DNA of 64,000 bases from a bacterium 1XD8-76. Lineage in GTDB: Bacteria > Bacillota > Clostridia > Lachnospirales > Lachnospiraceae. The notes beneath the pieces are model-generated. The model saw only the letters and a program-made list of their open reading frames with translations, was not told the DNA's origin and did not search any database. Where the stretch lies: NCBI GenBank assembly GCA_003611955.1, contig RAZE01000021.1:1-64000 (forward strand). Direction: 5' to 3'. Position 1 is the first letter of the stretch; every line of letters begins with the position of its first letter. The translations under genes were made by a program, and so were the position numbers. Shown here piece after piece: positions 17,461 to 26,824 of the stretch.

Positions 17461-18219
17461 TCAACTCTGCTGCAGACTGTTATGGATATCGATCGCCCAC
17501 GACAGATCGTAGAGATGGAACAGTCCGTCATCTTCCGCCAGCCCTTTTTCTTTCAGTATATTCATACAGATCCGGTAGGCGGTATCATTGATCCCGTGGG
17601 GAACGACTTCACCGTTCGTCAGATAAATGTTGAACTGATAAACCTTCTCGGTATAGACGGCCGGATCCTCCCCCTGCAAAGAAAAATATACGGTATCATC
17701 CATCTTCTTCGCCTCTTTCGGCAGCACGATTCCCGTAAAAAAGCCGTTCCACACTTCAAACCCCCTCGACTGCAGGCCTCCGATCATAAAGGGTTTCAAA
17801 AGCTGGACCGCCCTGTCGTTCAGATGATGTCTATGGATGCGCATCTGCTCCGCCATCGCGTAGAAATTGCCCACCACTCTGTGTTCCATGCCGGGAAATG
17901 CCAGTCTGCCCATATACGCGTTCATATTTCCGGACGCCTCTGCGGTATCCTGCCCTTCTATGCCGGGTATCAGAACAGCGGCAACCCCCAGTTCCCTGTC
18001 GATATAACGGCATGGATAGGAGATCTCCGTCTGTGACTGACACTGCGGACAGACAGGATAAAAAAAGTCCTCGGCATCCAGTATCTCTCTGGCCTCCTGC
18101 CAGATAAGCGTATCAAAACAGTTTACCATCTGCGCGGTAAAAATATGGCTGCAATTTTGGCATTGCACGGTTGTCCTGCCAACCGCCCAGGGGTTTTTCA
18201 TCCAATGAAGCTGATTCAA
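17461..18219 (-). CDS. CpXC-domain zinc-binding protein
   Basis: Protein of 252 residues with an N-terminal zinc site made of CQNC (about residues 20-23) and CPQC (about 57-60), the pattern of CpXC-domain proteins, whose function is unknown. The rest has no recognised motif. The most likely start is TTG at 18219, with GGGAGG eight bases upstream. An ATG six codons later is an alternative. It lies 40 nt after the GH31 gene and 18 nt before the TPR gene, so it may be the tail of the carbohydrate operon. Confidence 0.72.
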   Translation of the reverse strand: MNQLHWMKNPWAVGRTTVQCQNCSHIFTAQMVNCFDTLIWQEAREILDAEDFFYPVCPQCQSQTEISYPCRYIDRELGVAAVLIPGIEGQDTAEASGNMNAYMGRLAFPGMEHRVVGNFYAMAEQMRIHRHHLNDRAVQLLKPFMIGGLQSRGFEVWNGFFTGIVLPKEAKKMDDTVYFSLQGEDPAVYTEKVYQFNIYLTNGEVVPHGINDTAYRICMNILKEKGLAEDDGLFHLYDLSWAIDIHNSLQQS

Positions 18220-18259
18220 GAGATATACCTCCCTTTTTCCATGTTATATGTTTATTTTA

Positions 18260-20290
18260 TCATATATTTGCAGCTTCTGGCAATGCTCCCGGTGTTTCAA
18301 AATCTACCTCTGCACCCTTCCTGACAAACACCGGAATCACATCAAGCGGTGCCTCCGCTTCTATCTCCTGCCCTCCCTCATACTCTCTCCCGGTGGCATA
18401 CTCTGTCCAGATCTCCCCTTTCGGCAGATAGACCTTTCGAGCCCTCTGCCCTGCATGCAGGATCGGAGCCACCAGAATATCCGGTCCATAACAATACTCG
18501 TCTTCCACCTCCCAACAGACGGAATCTTCGGGGAACCCGTAGAACAGCGTCCTCATCACCGGCGTCCCCTTTTTGTGTGCTTCCTCCATGAGTTTTCTCG
18601 TGTACGGGCGCATTTTCTCCCTCAGTTCCATATATTTTCTGCAGATCTCATAGACCTCTTCCCCGTAGCTCCACACCTCGTTCGCCGCCCCCGAGCAGCA
18701 GGAAGCGCCGCCTGTTGTGCCAAACTGGGGCTGCCTCGGTTCCCTGTCCCCGTGAAGCCGCATCACCGGGCAGAACGCTCCCCACTCAAACCAGCGGGCA
18801 AAGAGTTCTCTGAACTTCGGATCATCAGGATTGCCGCCGTGGAAACCGCCTATATCCGTGGTCCACCATGGAATCCCCGCGAGCCCCATATTGAGCCCTG
18901 CGGCAAGCTGGTTACACATACTCTCATAGCTGGAAGCGATATCGCCGGACCAGACGAGCGCCCCGTACCTCTGGCTTCCCGCCCAGGCACAGCGTAGCAG
19001 ATTTACGATATTCTCCTGCCCTTCCTGTTCCATGCCCTCATAAAATGTCCTCGCGTAATCCACCGGATAGATATTTCCGATCTGCAGATCCGTGCCCAGG
19101 TAATACCGGTAATTATCAAAATCATACGCCGTGTATTCCGGCTCCGCCTCGTCCAGCCAGAATACTTTTATGCCTTTGTCGTAATAACTCTTTTTTGCTT
19201 TGCTCCATACATAATTCCGAGCCTCCGGATTAGTGGCGTCAAAGTGGATCGTCGCCCCCTGAAAGTCCAGCCCCACGCGGAAACCCCGCTCGGTGCGGAT
19301 CAGATACCCCCGCTCCAGCATCTCCTCATAGTTCTCACAGGTCCTGTCCACCGTGGGCCAGATGGACACCATCAGTTCAATCCCCATCTCTTTTAATTCC
19401 CTTACCATAGCGTCGGGATCATGCCAGTACACCGGATCGAATTTCCATTCTCCTTGTTTAGGCCAGTGGAAGAAATCGATGACGATCAGATCGATGGGAA
19501 GATTTCTGCGTTTATACTCCCTTGCCACCTCAAGCAGTTCCTCCTGCGTCTGATAGCGGAGTTTACACTGCCAGAAGCCGAGCCCGTACTCCGGCATCAT
19601 CGGCACTGTGCCCGTCACCTTCGCGTACGCCTCCTCGATCTCCGCCGGCGTATCTCCCGCCACGATCCAGTAATCCAGCGCTTTTGTGGAGTAAGCCTCA
19701 AAACTCATAATATTCTTTCCGAACACCGCACGCCCCACACCGGGGTTATTCCACAGAAAACCATATCCGAGAGAAGAGAGGGCAAAGGGAACGCTCGCCT
19801 GGGAATTGCGGTGCGCCAGCTCCAGATCCAGCCCTTTCAGATTCAGATAAGGCTGCTGGTACTGCCCCATTCCATAGATCTTCTCGTCCTTATCCACGGA
19901 TTCAAACCGCATCGTCAGATGATAGTCTCCCCCCGGGATCGGCTTGAACTCCCTCGCCTCCACCTCGATAGCGCTGCACTTTCTATCCAGCACATCCCGC
20001 CTGTTTCGCCAGTATTCCTCCAGAAGCAGCCTGCCGTCCGCGCGGTACACCGTGATCTTGCCAAGTTTGGTTATCTCCGCGTAGATCTTTCCATTCTCTA
20101 TCCTTGCCCCGGTCTTTGTCAGCGCGATCCTGGCCTTTTCTTCCCTCCTTTTGTACAAAGCCCAGTTCTGCTCCGGCATCCGGTATTCCTTCGTCGCCCG
20201 GATGCGAAACGCGTTCTCTCCCCACGCCTCGATCCAGACCTCCTCCGCGTCGTAACGGAAGATCAGTTTTCCGTTTTCTATTTTCAACAT
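18260..20290 (-). CDS. GH31 alpha-glycosidase (alpha-xylosidase-like)
   Basis: Retaining alpha-glycosidase of family GH31, 676 residues, no signal peptide, so it acts on imported oligosaccharides in the cytoplasm. An N-terminal beta-sandwich (about 1-225) precedes the catalytic barrel. The nucleophile is Asp380 in FWLDEAEPE and the acid/base is Asp450 in WSGDIASS. The LDEAEPE form is closer to alpha-xylosidases than to alpha-glucosidases, but substrate cannot be settled by reading. It follows the MalG-like permease by 15 nt, which links it to the importer. Confidence 0.9.
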   Translation of the reverse strand: MLKIENGKLIFRYDAEEVWIEAWGENAFRIRATKEYRMPEQNWALYKRREEKARIALTKTGARIENGKIYAEITKLGKITVYRADGRLLLEEYWRNRRDVLDRKCSAIEVEAREFKPIPGGDYHLTMRFESVDKDEKIYGMGQYQQPYLNLKGLDLELAHRNSQASVPFALSSLGYGFLWNNPGVGRAVFGKNIMSFEAYSTKALDYWIVAGDTPAEIEEAYAKVTGTVPMMPEYGLGFWQCKLRYQTQEELLEVAREYKRRNLPIDLIVIDFFHWPKQGEWKFDPVYWHDPDAMVRELKEMGIELMVSIWPTVDRTCENYEEMLERGYLIRTERGFRVGLDFQGATIHFDATNPEARNYVWSKAKKSYYDKGIKVFWLDEAEPEYTAYDFDNYRYYLGTDLQIGNIYPVDYARTFYEGMEQEGQENIVNLLRCAWAGSQRYGALVWSGDIASSYESMCNQLAAGLNMGLAGIPWWTTDIGGFHGGNPDDPKFRELFARWFEWGAFCPVMRLHGDREPRQPQFGTTGGASCCSGAANEVWSYGEEVYEICRKYMELREKMRPYTRKLMEEAHKKGTPVMRTLFYGFPEDSVCWEVEDEYCYGPDILVAPILHAGQRARKVYLPKGEIWTEYATGREYEGGQEIEAEAPLDVIPVFVRKGAEVDFETPGALPEAANI

Positions 20291-20305
20291 ATCTTCACTC
20301 CTCCA

Positions 20306-21154
20306 TTATCCTTTCACAGCTCCGCTTGTCATACCGCTGACGATATACTTCTGCATAAAGATAAAGATCAGCGCCACCGGAATGATCGTCACCACCGCAA
20401 ACGCCGTCAGGTAACTCCACTTGGTTCCGTACTGTCCCATAAAGTTAAAGATCCCCGCCGTGATCGGCCTCTTCTCCTGATCCAGGATAAACGTCATACC
20501 GTAGGCGAGATCTCCCCAGGCATAGAGGAAGGAGAAGATCGCACAGACCATAACGCCCGGCTTAGCGATCGGGATCAGAATGCGGATAAACGCCGTGAAC
20601 TTGTTACATCCGTCCAGATATGCCGCCTCCTCCAGATCCTTCGGTATGGACGCGAAATAGTTTTTCAGGATCAGCACCGAAAACGGGATACCGATCGTCG
20701 CGTCCGCCAGCACCGCCGCGATCCAGGTGTTGTAGACATGCATGTTCTTGAACATGATAAACATGGGCGTAAGCAGCACCGATACCGGCAGCATCTGTGT
20801 CACCAGAAAGGAAAGAAGCATCAGCTTTCTCGCCTTAAAGCGGTATTTCGCAATCCCGTAGGATGCGGGAACCGCCAGTATGACCGCGATGACCGTCGCC
20901 CCGAGGGAGATCAGAAAACTGTTTCCGAAGGAACGGAACATGTTAAAGTCCCCGGTCTCCACCTGCGCCGCATAGGATTTCAGATTCAGGATGTGCGGAT
21001 AAAAGGTGGGCGGATTCTGAAAGATCTCCTGTTCTGTCTTTAACGAGGTGATGAGCGCCCAGTACAGCGGGAACAGCAGAACACAGAGGATCAATACCGC
21101 TGCTGCGCTGAACAATATATTTTTTCTTCCTGTTACTTTCTTTTCCTCATCCAT
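20306..21154 (-). CDS. Carbohydrate ABC transporter permease (MalG type)
   Basis: Inner-membrane subunit of a CUT1 sugar importer, 282 residues, about six membrane segments. The EAA loop that docks the ATPase reads EEAAYLDGCNKFTAFIRILIPIAKPG. The ATG at 21154 overlaps the stop of the MalF-like gene (TGATG), with GGAGG seven bases before it. No ATPase gene is in the cluster, so it probably uses a shared MsmX/UgpC-type ATPase encoded elsewhere, as is common for CUT1 systems in Firmicutes. Confidence 0.92.
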   Translation of the reverse strand: MDEEKKVTGRKNILFSAAAVLILCVLLFPLYWALITSLKTEQEIFQNPPTFYPHILNLKSYAAQVETGDFNMFRSFGNSFLISLGATVIAVILAVPASYGIAKYRFKARKLMLLSFLVTQMLPVSVLLTPMFIMFKNMHVYNTWIAAVLADATIGIPFSVLILKNYFASIPKDLEEAAYLDGCNKFTAFIRILIPIAKPGVMVCAIFSFLYAWGDLAYGMTFILDQEKRPITAGIFNFMGQYGTKWSYLTAFAVVTIIPVALIFIFMQKYIVSGMTSGAVKG

Positions 21155-22053
21155 CACTCTTCCTCCCCTGCCGTCGTCGCTTTAATGTAAAACACACCCA
21201 CGATAAGTAAAATAACCAACAGTACATTTGCCACCGCAGAACCCTTGCTGTACTTGAACATCTCAAAGGACAGCTTGTAGGAATAGGTCGAGAGCATGTG
21301 GGTGGAGTTTACCGGTCCGCCGCTTGTCATCACATATACCAGATCATACACTTTAAAGGTATAGATAAAGCCGAGGATCAGCACCGATTCTATGGTAGGG
21401 CGAAGCAGCGGCAGCGTGATGCTGAAAAATGTCTGCACTTTGTTCGCGCCGTCGATGGATGCGCTCTCATAGAGTTCCTTCGGGATCGTCGTCAGCCCGG
21501 TGGAGATCAGTATCATATTGAACGGTATGCCGATCCATATGTTGGCGCAGACGAGCGCGAACATTGCCGTCCCCGGCGTGGTCAGCCATTCTATGTTTTT
21601 GCTGATCAGATGCAGGCTTCTCAGGATATAGTTGATCACGCCGATGTCCGTCGCAAACAGAAGCTTGAACATCAGTGCCGTCACTGTGACCGGTATCATC
21701 CAGGGCACCAGCAGGATTCCCCTGACCGGTTTTGCGAGAGAAAACCGTTTGCTGAAAAACAGTGCCAGTATAAACCCGATCAAAAACTGGAAGATCAGAC
21801 AGAGGATCGTGTATTTAAGTGTATTTGCCAGCGAAATCCTGAATATATCGTCCTTAAAAAGTTCCAGATAATTCTCAAACATGATAAAGTTTTTCGTTCC
21901 CCGCACCAGATTTCCCGCATTCACATCCTGAAAACTCAGGACAATATTGCGGATGATCGGATAACCCACAAAAATCAGCATATACAGGAAAGCCGGAAGA
22001 ACAAACAAGATACCCGCATTGTCATAGCGGAATAATTTTTTTGTTTTTTTCAT
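21154..22053 (-). CDS. Carbohydrate ABC transporter permease (MalF type)
   Basis: First permease subunit of the CUT1 importer, 299 residues, about six membrane segments starting near residue 15 (GILFVLPAFLYMLIF). The EAA motif is ESASIDGANKVQTFFSITLPLLRP. It follows the solute-binding protein gene after an 82-nt spacer that holds a strong stem-loop, and is translationally coupled to the MalG-type gene. Confidence 0.93.
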   Translation of the reverse strand: MKKTKKLFRYDNAGILFVLPAFLYMLIFVGYPIIRNIVLSFQDVNAGNLVRGTKNFIMFENYLELFKDDIFRISLANTLKYTILCLIFQFLIGFILALFFSKRFSLAKPVRGILLVPWMIPVTVTALMFKLLFATDIGVINYILRSLHLISKNIEWLTTPGTAMFALVCANIWIGIPFNMILISTGLTTIPKELYESASIDGANKVQTFFSITLPLLRPTIESVLILGFIYTFKVYDLVYVMTSGGPVNSTHMLSTYSYKLSFEMFKYSKGSAVANVLLVILLIVGVFYIKATTAGEEE

Positions 22054-22080
22054 AAATTACCTCCTGCCGGAATAAAATAA

Positions 22081-22120
22081 CTGCTGCACAAATGGTACTA
22101 TGTAACGCTCTGTGCAGCAG
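22081..22120 (-). terminator. Stem-loop after the solute-binding protein gene
   Basis: CTGCTGCACA and TGTGCAGCAG form a perfect ten-pair stem with a 20-nt loop, followed on the minus strand by TTATTTT. Such structures behind binding-protein genes commonly lower permease expression relative to the binding protein by partial termination or mRNA stabilisation. Confidence 0.6.
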
Positions 22121-22135
22121 CTTTTACTACTTTCT

Positions 22136-23428
22136 TTATTTTACGATCCCGTCGATCGTCTCCTGGGCTTTCGCTGCCGCATCCTCCGGCGTCGCTGTTC
22201 CCGTGATCACCTGGTTGAAAGCGAGGGAGATCGCATCGGATACGCCGGGCCACTCGGCAAGAGGTCCTCTGGGCATTGCGTAGTTCAGCTCCTCAACAAA
22301 AGGCTGATAAGGTGAATCCGCTTCAAACTGATTCTCTGCAATCGTCTTGTCTGCGGAGATATAGCCGAACTTTTCCATCATGAATTTCACCTTCTCTTCG
22401 GATGTGGCATAGGTCAGGAAATCCAGAGCTCCATCCACGTTTCCGCCGTTGATCACCGCATAGTTTTCGCCGCCGAGTACGGAAGAATATTCCGAGTCCT
22501 TCGGGATCAGCGTCACTTTCCAGTTCAGATCCGGCGCTTCGGACTGCATGGTGGGAATCTGCCAGGGACCGTTCTCCATCATTGCCATGTTACCGGAGAT
22601 AAACTGATTCATCACATCTCCCTGCGTCCAGTTGATGCACTCTTTGCTCATCACGCCTTCATCGATCAGGCTCTGAATATAGCTCAGGGCACGGATGCCG
22701 TTTTCATTGTTGATTTCGTAGGATGTTGCACCTGTGGACCAGAGCCAGGGTACAAAATTGAAGGTTCCTTCTTCGTTCTGTACGCTGCAGAGCGCAAGAC
22801 CTGTCACATTGTCTGTTGTCAGAGCTTTTGCAGTTTCTTTCAGTTCGTCCCAGGTAGTGGGTACGCTGCAGCTGGCATCATTCAACATATCCTCATTGTA
22901 ATACAGTGCAAGGCAGTTTACGCCGAAAGGCACGCCATATAATTTTCCATCCACAGTACAGGAATTTACGGTTCCCTCATAGTAACCGCTGACATCAAAT
23001 TTTCCTGTGATATCCTCAAAGATCCCCATATCCACATAGGATGCATGATCCGGCGAATCCAGGATGGCGATATCCGGCAGTTCGTCTGCGGAAGCGCCGA
23101 TGGATAACTGTTTCTTAAAATCTGCGAACGGTACATACTTTGCCGTCACCTGATAGTTGCTCTGAGACGCATTGTACTCCTGAATGACCTGATCCAGCGC
23201 TACCTGATGGCCTTCCGTCTCCCAGTAATACCAGATCGTTACCGCTTCCGCACCTTCCGCAGAGGCAGTGTCGCTGCTTCCTTCCGCAGACGTTTCCTCT
23301 CCGGCCTCCTCCTCTTCCGCCACAGGTTCTGCCGCTTCCTGCGTCTCTCCCGAAGAGCCGCAGCCTGTGACCAGACCGGCCAACATGGTAAGTGCTGCCA
23401 ATAACGCGATTACTTTTTTCCTTCTCAT
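22136..23428 (-). CDS. Extracellular sugar-binding lipoprotein (CUT1 family 1)
   Basis: Substrate-binding protein of the importer, 430 residues. The signal peptide ends in a lipobox LVTGC with the modified Cys at residue 23, followed by a low-complexity Glu/Ala/Ser linker (about 25-65). The mature part has family-1 features such as WYYWETEGHQVALDQVIQEYN, a GVPFGVNCLALYYN stretch and the NGPWQIP segment. AAGGAGG precedes the ATG. It is the first structural gene downstream of the YesM/YesN pair, which probably controls it. Confidence 0.93.
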   Translation of the reverse strand: MRRKKVIALLAALTMLAGLVTGCGSSGETQEAAEPVAEEEEAGEETSAEGSSDTASAEGAEAVTIWYYWETEGHQVALDQVIQEYNASQSNYQVTAKYVPFADFKKQLSIGASADELPDIAILDSPDHASYVDMGIFEDITGKFDVSGYYEGTVNSCTVDGKLYGVPFGVNCLALYYNEDMLNDASCSVPTTWDELKETAKALTTDNVTGLALCSVQNEEGTFNFVPWLWSTGATSYEINNENGIRALSYIQSLIDEGVMSKECINWTQGDVMNQFISGNMAMMENGPWQIPTMQSEAPDLNWKVTLIPKDSEYSSVLGGENYAVINGGNVDGALDFLTYATSEEKVKFMMEKFGYISADKTIAENQFEADSPYQPFVEELNYAMPRGPLAEWPGVSDAISLAFNQVITGTATPEDAAAKAQETIDGIVK

Positions 23429-23547
23429 GATTTTCCTCCTTTAAACTGTTTGTGTATCAGTTCGCTTTCTGATGGATTTATCATATCGCCTTTCCCTCCC
23501 TCTTAAAACGGTAAAAAAGTGAAAAAGGGTGAATTTTCTAAGCAAGG

Positions 23548-25080
23548 TTATCTGTGAGATTTTCGGTATTCCGCCGGCGACATACCGACGCATTCTTTAA
23601 ATACTCTGGCAAAGTATTTCGCGTCGGTATAGCCTACTTTCTCTGAAATTTCGTACTGTTTTAACTGGGTTCCAATCAGCAGTTCTTTCGCTTTCGCAAG
23701 ACGGTAATTGCGGATGTAAGTGCTGAAATTTTCCCCAAGCTCCTTATGAAACAGCGCTCCCAGATATTCCTGCGTCAGGTTTAATCTGTCCGCAATCTCA
23801 TTCAGTGTGATGCCGTCCGCATAAAATTCATGGATCATGCTCTGTGTCTTCTTCACCGCAAGACTTATAGCCTCCGTTCCCTTTTCTCCCACATCCATAT
23901 AGCCGAAAAGGACATCAAATGTCCCTCTCAGCTCCCCTTTTGTCTTTGCGTTCATCACCCGGTTAAGCAATCTTTTCTGGTCGATGTTCTGATAATCGAT
24001 ACACCCCACTTCCTTCGAGATATTTAAGACCGACCACTGAAAGCGGACATAAGATTCCTTGATCTCCTTCGGGGAATATATCTGTCCATTTAAAAAATAC
24101 TGATGAAACCGCTCCACTACTTCCTGGATCTTCTCTTTCTCTCCCACACAGATCGCTACCTTGACCTGATTTTCCAGCTCCACCGGATAGATACAGATAT
24201 CGGTCTGAATATCCGCAATACGCGGATAGGTTATCAGAACGTCGTCCCCGAGAACAATGTTCCAGTCCAGACAGGGGAGCAGTTTGTGATAAGCCTCCCT
24301 GATCTCAGCAGCTCCCGACACTTCCAACATTCCGCTGCTGATCTCCTTCTCCCTCATGTCCCTTTTCTGAAACAAGATCTGACTCTGGTACCAGCGTTCC
24401 GTCTCCTGCCTGGATGCATAGCCGTAGAGCAACGCCAGGATCGTCTTGTCGTATTCGATGTCCACAAGACAGAACTTCAGCCCTTTCTGCTCCAAAAGCT
24501 GACGTATCTCCTGCCTTTTTCTCTTCCGCCCGGCTTCAAAGTTTTCTCCCATATAGATCAGTAATTCGATAAACGGCATGTCTTTCGATATATCATACTT
24601 GCACTCCAGAAATTCTTCCATCTTTTCATCCAGTTCGGATACTCCGTACAGAAGGCTTGACACAATATTTTCCAGGCTTCCCATCCCGTCCGGCGTTCTC
24701 TTCTGTTCCTGCTCATACAGATTCTGTATTTTCCGGACAGTCTGTACAAATTCCTGCACCACCACCGGCTTTATGACATAATCACACACCCCCAGTTTGA
24801 CCGCCTGCTGCGCATAGGTAAATTCCGAGTATGCCGTCAACACGATCACCTTGGAAGATAATCCTTTCTCCTGCATCCTGGAAAGCATTTCCAGACCATC
24901 CATACCCGGCATTTTGATATCTGTAATAATCAGATCCGGCCTGTGCTTCACAATACAGGCAAGCCCCTCCTGACCGTTCCCCGCAACACCTGAGATAATG
25001 ATCTCGGGAAACATCTTTTTCATCAGGTCACAAAGCCCCTCTCTAATCAGTATCTCATCTTCCACTACCACTGCTTTCAT
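23548..25080 (-). CDS. YesN-type response regulator with AraC DNA-binding domain
   Basis: Regulator of 510 residues. The receiver domain holds the acidic pair in VVEDE, the phosphoacceptor Asp in LIITDIKMPG near residue 55 and the lysine in DYVIKP. A middle region of about 270 residues has no known motif. The C-terminal AraC/XylS helix-turn-helix pair (about 410-510) includes GENFSTYIRNYRLAKAKELL and the closing VGYTDAKYFARVFKECVGMSPAEYR. Its start lies 26 nt inside the kinase gene. It probably activates the sugar importer and GH31 genes downstream. Confidence 0.93.
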   Translation of the reverse strand: MKAVVVEDEILIREGLCDLMKKMFPEIIISGVAGNGQEGLACIVKHRPDLIITDIKMPGMDGLEMLSRMQEKGLSSKVIVLTAYSEFTYAQQAVKLGVCDYVIKPVVVQEFVQTVRKIQNLYEQEQKRTPDGMGSLENIVSSLLYGVSELDEKMEEFLECKYDISKDMPFIELLIYMGENFEAGRKRKRQEIRQLLEQKGLKFCLVDIEYDKTILALLYGYASRQETERWYQSQILFQKRDMREKEISSGMLEVSGAAEIREAYHKLLPCLDWNIVLGDDVLITYPRIADIQTDICIYPVELENQVKVAICVGEKEKIQEVVERFHQYFLNGQIYSPKEIKESYVRFQWSVLNISKEVGCIDYQNIDQKRLLNRVMNAKTKGELRGTFDVLFGYMDVGEKGTEAISLAVKKTQSMIHEFYADGITLNEIADRLNLTQEYLGALFHKELGENFSTYIRNYRLAKAKELLIGTQLKQYEISEKVGYTDAKYFARVFKECVGMSPAEYRKSHR

Positions 25081-26710
25081 AGACTTCTACGCCTCCTGTC
25101 ACCGGGATCCGGATCCGCACCAACGTCCCCTCCCCCTGTCTGCTCTGTATTTTGACTTTTGTTTTCTCTCCGTAATACATATGTAATCTTGTAATCGCAT
25201 TCTCCATGCCGATATGATTTTTGTCCTCCGTCTTCCGGAAAATCCCCTGATTCATCTCCCGCACGATATCATCCGGTATCCCGCACCCGTTATCCTTTAT
25301 CTCTATCTCCATGAAATCCTCAACCCGTCTCATGCTCATCTGCATGCAGCAGGTTCTGTCCACCCCCTCAAAGCCGTGCAGAATGGCATTTTCCACAAAG
25401 GGCTGCAGAAGCAATTTATGAATCGGCAGATCCATCAGCTCCGGCTCCACATTGATATGGCAGTCGAAAGAATTTTTGAGCTTTGTCTGCTGCAAAAAGA
25501 TATACTGTTTCAGCCACTCCACTTCATCCCTTATCTTAACGACGCCGTTGCTGTCAGCGATACCGTAGCGAAGAATACGGGCAAGTGTAGTAATCATATT
25601 ACTGATCTCGTACTCGTCCTTATCAATTGCCATCCAGTTGATCGTATCCAGAGTATTGTAGAGAAAATGCGGATTGATCTGAGCCTCCAGCGCGGCGATC
25701 TCCGCATTCTTCTGTCTTACGACGGATTTTTTCATCCTGTCCACCATCGGCAGCACCGACAGCAGAGACAACAGCATGATAAAGCCCAGTATTTTCTGTT
25801 GCTGATGAAGACCCTGAACGAGCTCATTCTGGTTCGTGGCACGGACGATCTCCCATCCTGTCTTCTCGTCATACACGGAGTAGACCGACAGCTCCTTCTC
25901 CCCCAGGAAGCCCGTCCTCTTTGCCATATCCTGATACGCTTTTGTTTTTGTCTTCTGATCTGCCCCCTCCGGAAAAACAGACTCCCCCAGGCTGTCGGAA
26001 CCCGCGCAGGATACCAGATAACCTGCACTGTCTACAATAAAATTCAGCCCGTTTTCCGTGGGCGGCGAGCAGACTTCCTCCAACAGTTTCTCGTCGATGC
26101 TCACCATAACGATGCCACACTGCTTTTTCACATCCCGGTAATCGATGATGCGGTGTCCTATGTGAAACAGATAACAGGAATTGCTCCCAAATACCACTTT
26201 TTCTCCAGTGGAGAAAAGATGGGTCTGATTGTCGCCGCTGATCTCAGCATACAGTTCCTCCTCAGATAAAGCAATGCTGCTTAGCCACGACGTTTGGGTC
26301 GTGGATGCCGTCAGCTGATCATAAAACACCAATTCCCCGCCAGCCGTGATAATAGAGATCGATTTCACATAATCCTTTGTGTAGAACAGCCCCCGCAGCA
26401 TCTTCCTGAGGAGCTTTCTATTGTTTGCCACATCCTCACCCGCATTGATCTTATCGACCAGTTCCACAATAGAATCGTCCGTGTAGACCTGAAAGAGGAT
26501 ATCCTTGTAGGAATCCAGCCAGACATCCAGGCTCACTCGCGTCTGTTCCAGATTCGCCTTTGTCATGCTCTCCACATTCTGTTGTACCAGTCTCGAAGTA
26601 TTATAGTAATATACAATATTGACAAGCAGGATTGGGACAACCGACAGGGCGAGAAACGCCCCCATCCACTGACTCTTTATGCTTCCCCGTCCCGTTCTGA
26701 TCTTTTTCAT
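25055..26710 (-). CDS. YesM-type sensor histidine kinase
   Basis: Membrane histidine kinase of 551 residues, LytS/YesM class. One membrane segment near residues 15-35, an extracytoplasmic sensor of about 260 residues, a second segment near 305-323, then the phosphoacceptor in QINPHFLYNTLDTINW and an ATPase domain with the N box (PFVENAILHG) and G box (DNGCGIPDD). The expected HAMP between the second membrane segment and the kinase core is very short or absent. First gene of the carbohydrate cassette, with its own promoter. Confidence 0.92.
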   Translation of the reverse strand: MKKIRTGRGSIKSQWMGAFLALSVVPILLVNIVYYYNTSRLVQQNVESMTKANLEQTRVSLDVWLDSYKDILFQVYTDDSIVELVDKINAGEDVANNRKLLRKMLRGLFYTKDYVKSISIITAGGELVFYDQLTASTTQTSWLSSIALSEEELYAEISGDNQTHLFSTGEKVVFGSNSCYLFHIGHRIIDYRDVKKQCGIVMVSIDEKLLEEVCSPPTENGLNFIVDSAGYLVSCAGSDSLGESVFPEGADQKTKTKAYQDMAKRTGFLGEKELSVYSVYDEKTGWEIVRATNQNELVQGLHQQQKILGFIMLLSLLSVLPMVDRMKKSVVRQKNAEIAALEAQINPHFLYNTLDTINWMAIDKDEYEISNMITTLARILRYGIADSNGVVKIRDEVEWLKQYIFLQQTKLKNSFDCHINVEPELMDLPIHKLLLQPFVENAILHGFEGVDRTCCMQMSMRRVEDFMEIEIKDNGCGIPDDIVREMNQGIFRKTEDKNHIGMENAITRLHMYYGEKTKVKIQSRQGEGTLVRIRIPVTGGVEVYESSGSGR

Positions 26711-26729
26711 CGCAAATCACCCCCCTTTT

Positions 26730-26757
26730 ATTATAGCTGTCCCCTTTGATAAGTTAA
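26730..26757 (-). promoter_or_regulatory. Promoter of the YesM/YesN carbohydrate cassette
   Basis: Minus-strand TTAACT at 26757-26752, a 16-bp spacer and a consensus TATAAT at 26735-26730, about 20 nt before the kinase start. The -35 is weak, which would fit an activated promoter. Confidence 0.55.
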
Positions 26758-26792
26758 GAGGAAAAATATGAAAAAGGATAAAAAAAGCCGAC

Positions 26793-26815
26793 AAAAAAAG
26801 AGGCCGAAGCCTCTT
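26793..26815 (-). terminator. Strong intrinsic terminator after the Nudix gene
   Basis: AAGAGGC-TTCG-GCCTCTT, a seven-pair stem capped by a stable TTCG tetraloop, is followed by a run of seven T residues on the minus strand. It closes the TIGR03960-to-Nudix transcription unit. Confidence 0.9.
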
Positions 26816-26824
26816 ATACTCCCC

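Noticed and set aside
19421..21043. Plus-strand reading frame of 540 codons
   Set aside because: Antisense to the GH31 and permease genes, with composition typical of a shadow of GC-rich codons and no domain.
25214..26269. Plus-strand reading frame of 351 codons
   Set aside because: Antisense shadow of the YesM kinase gene.
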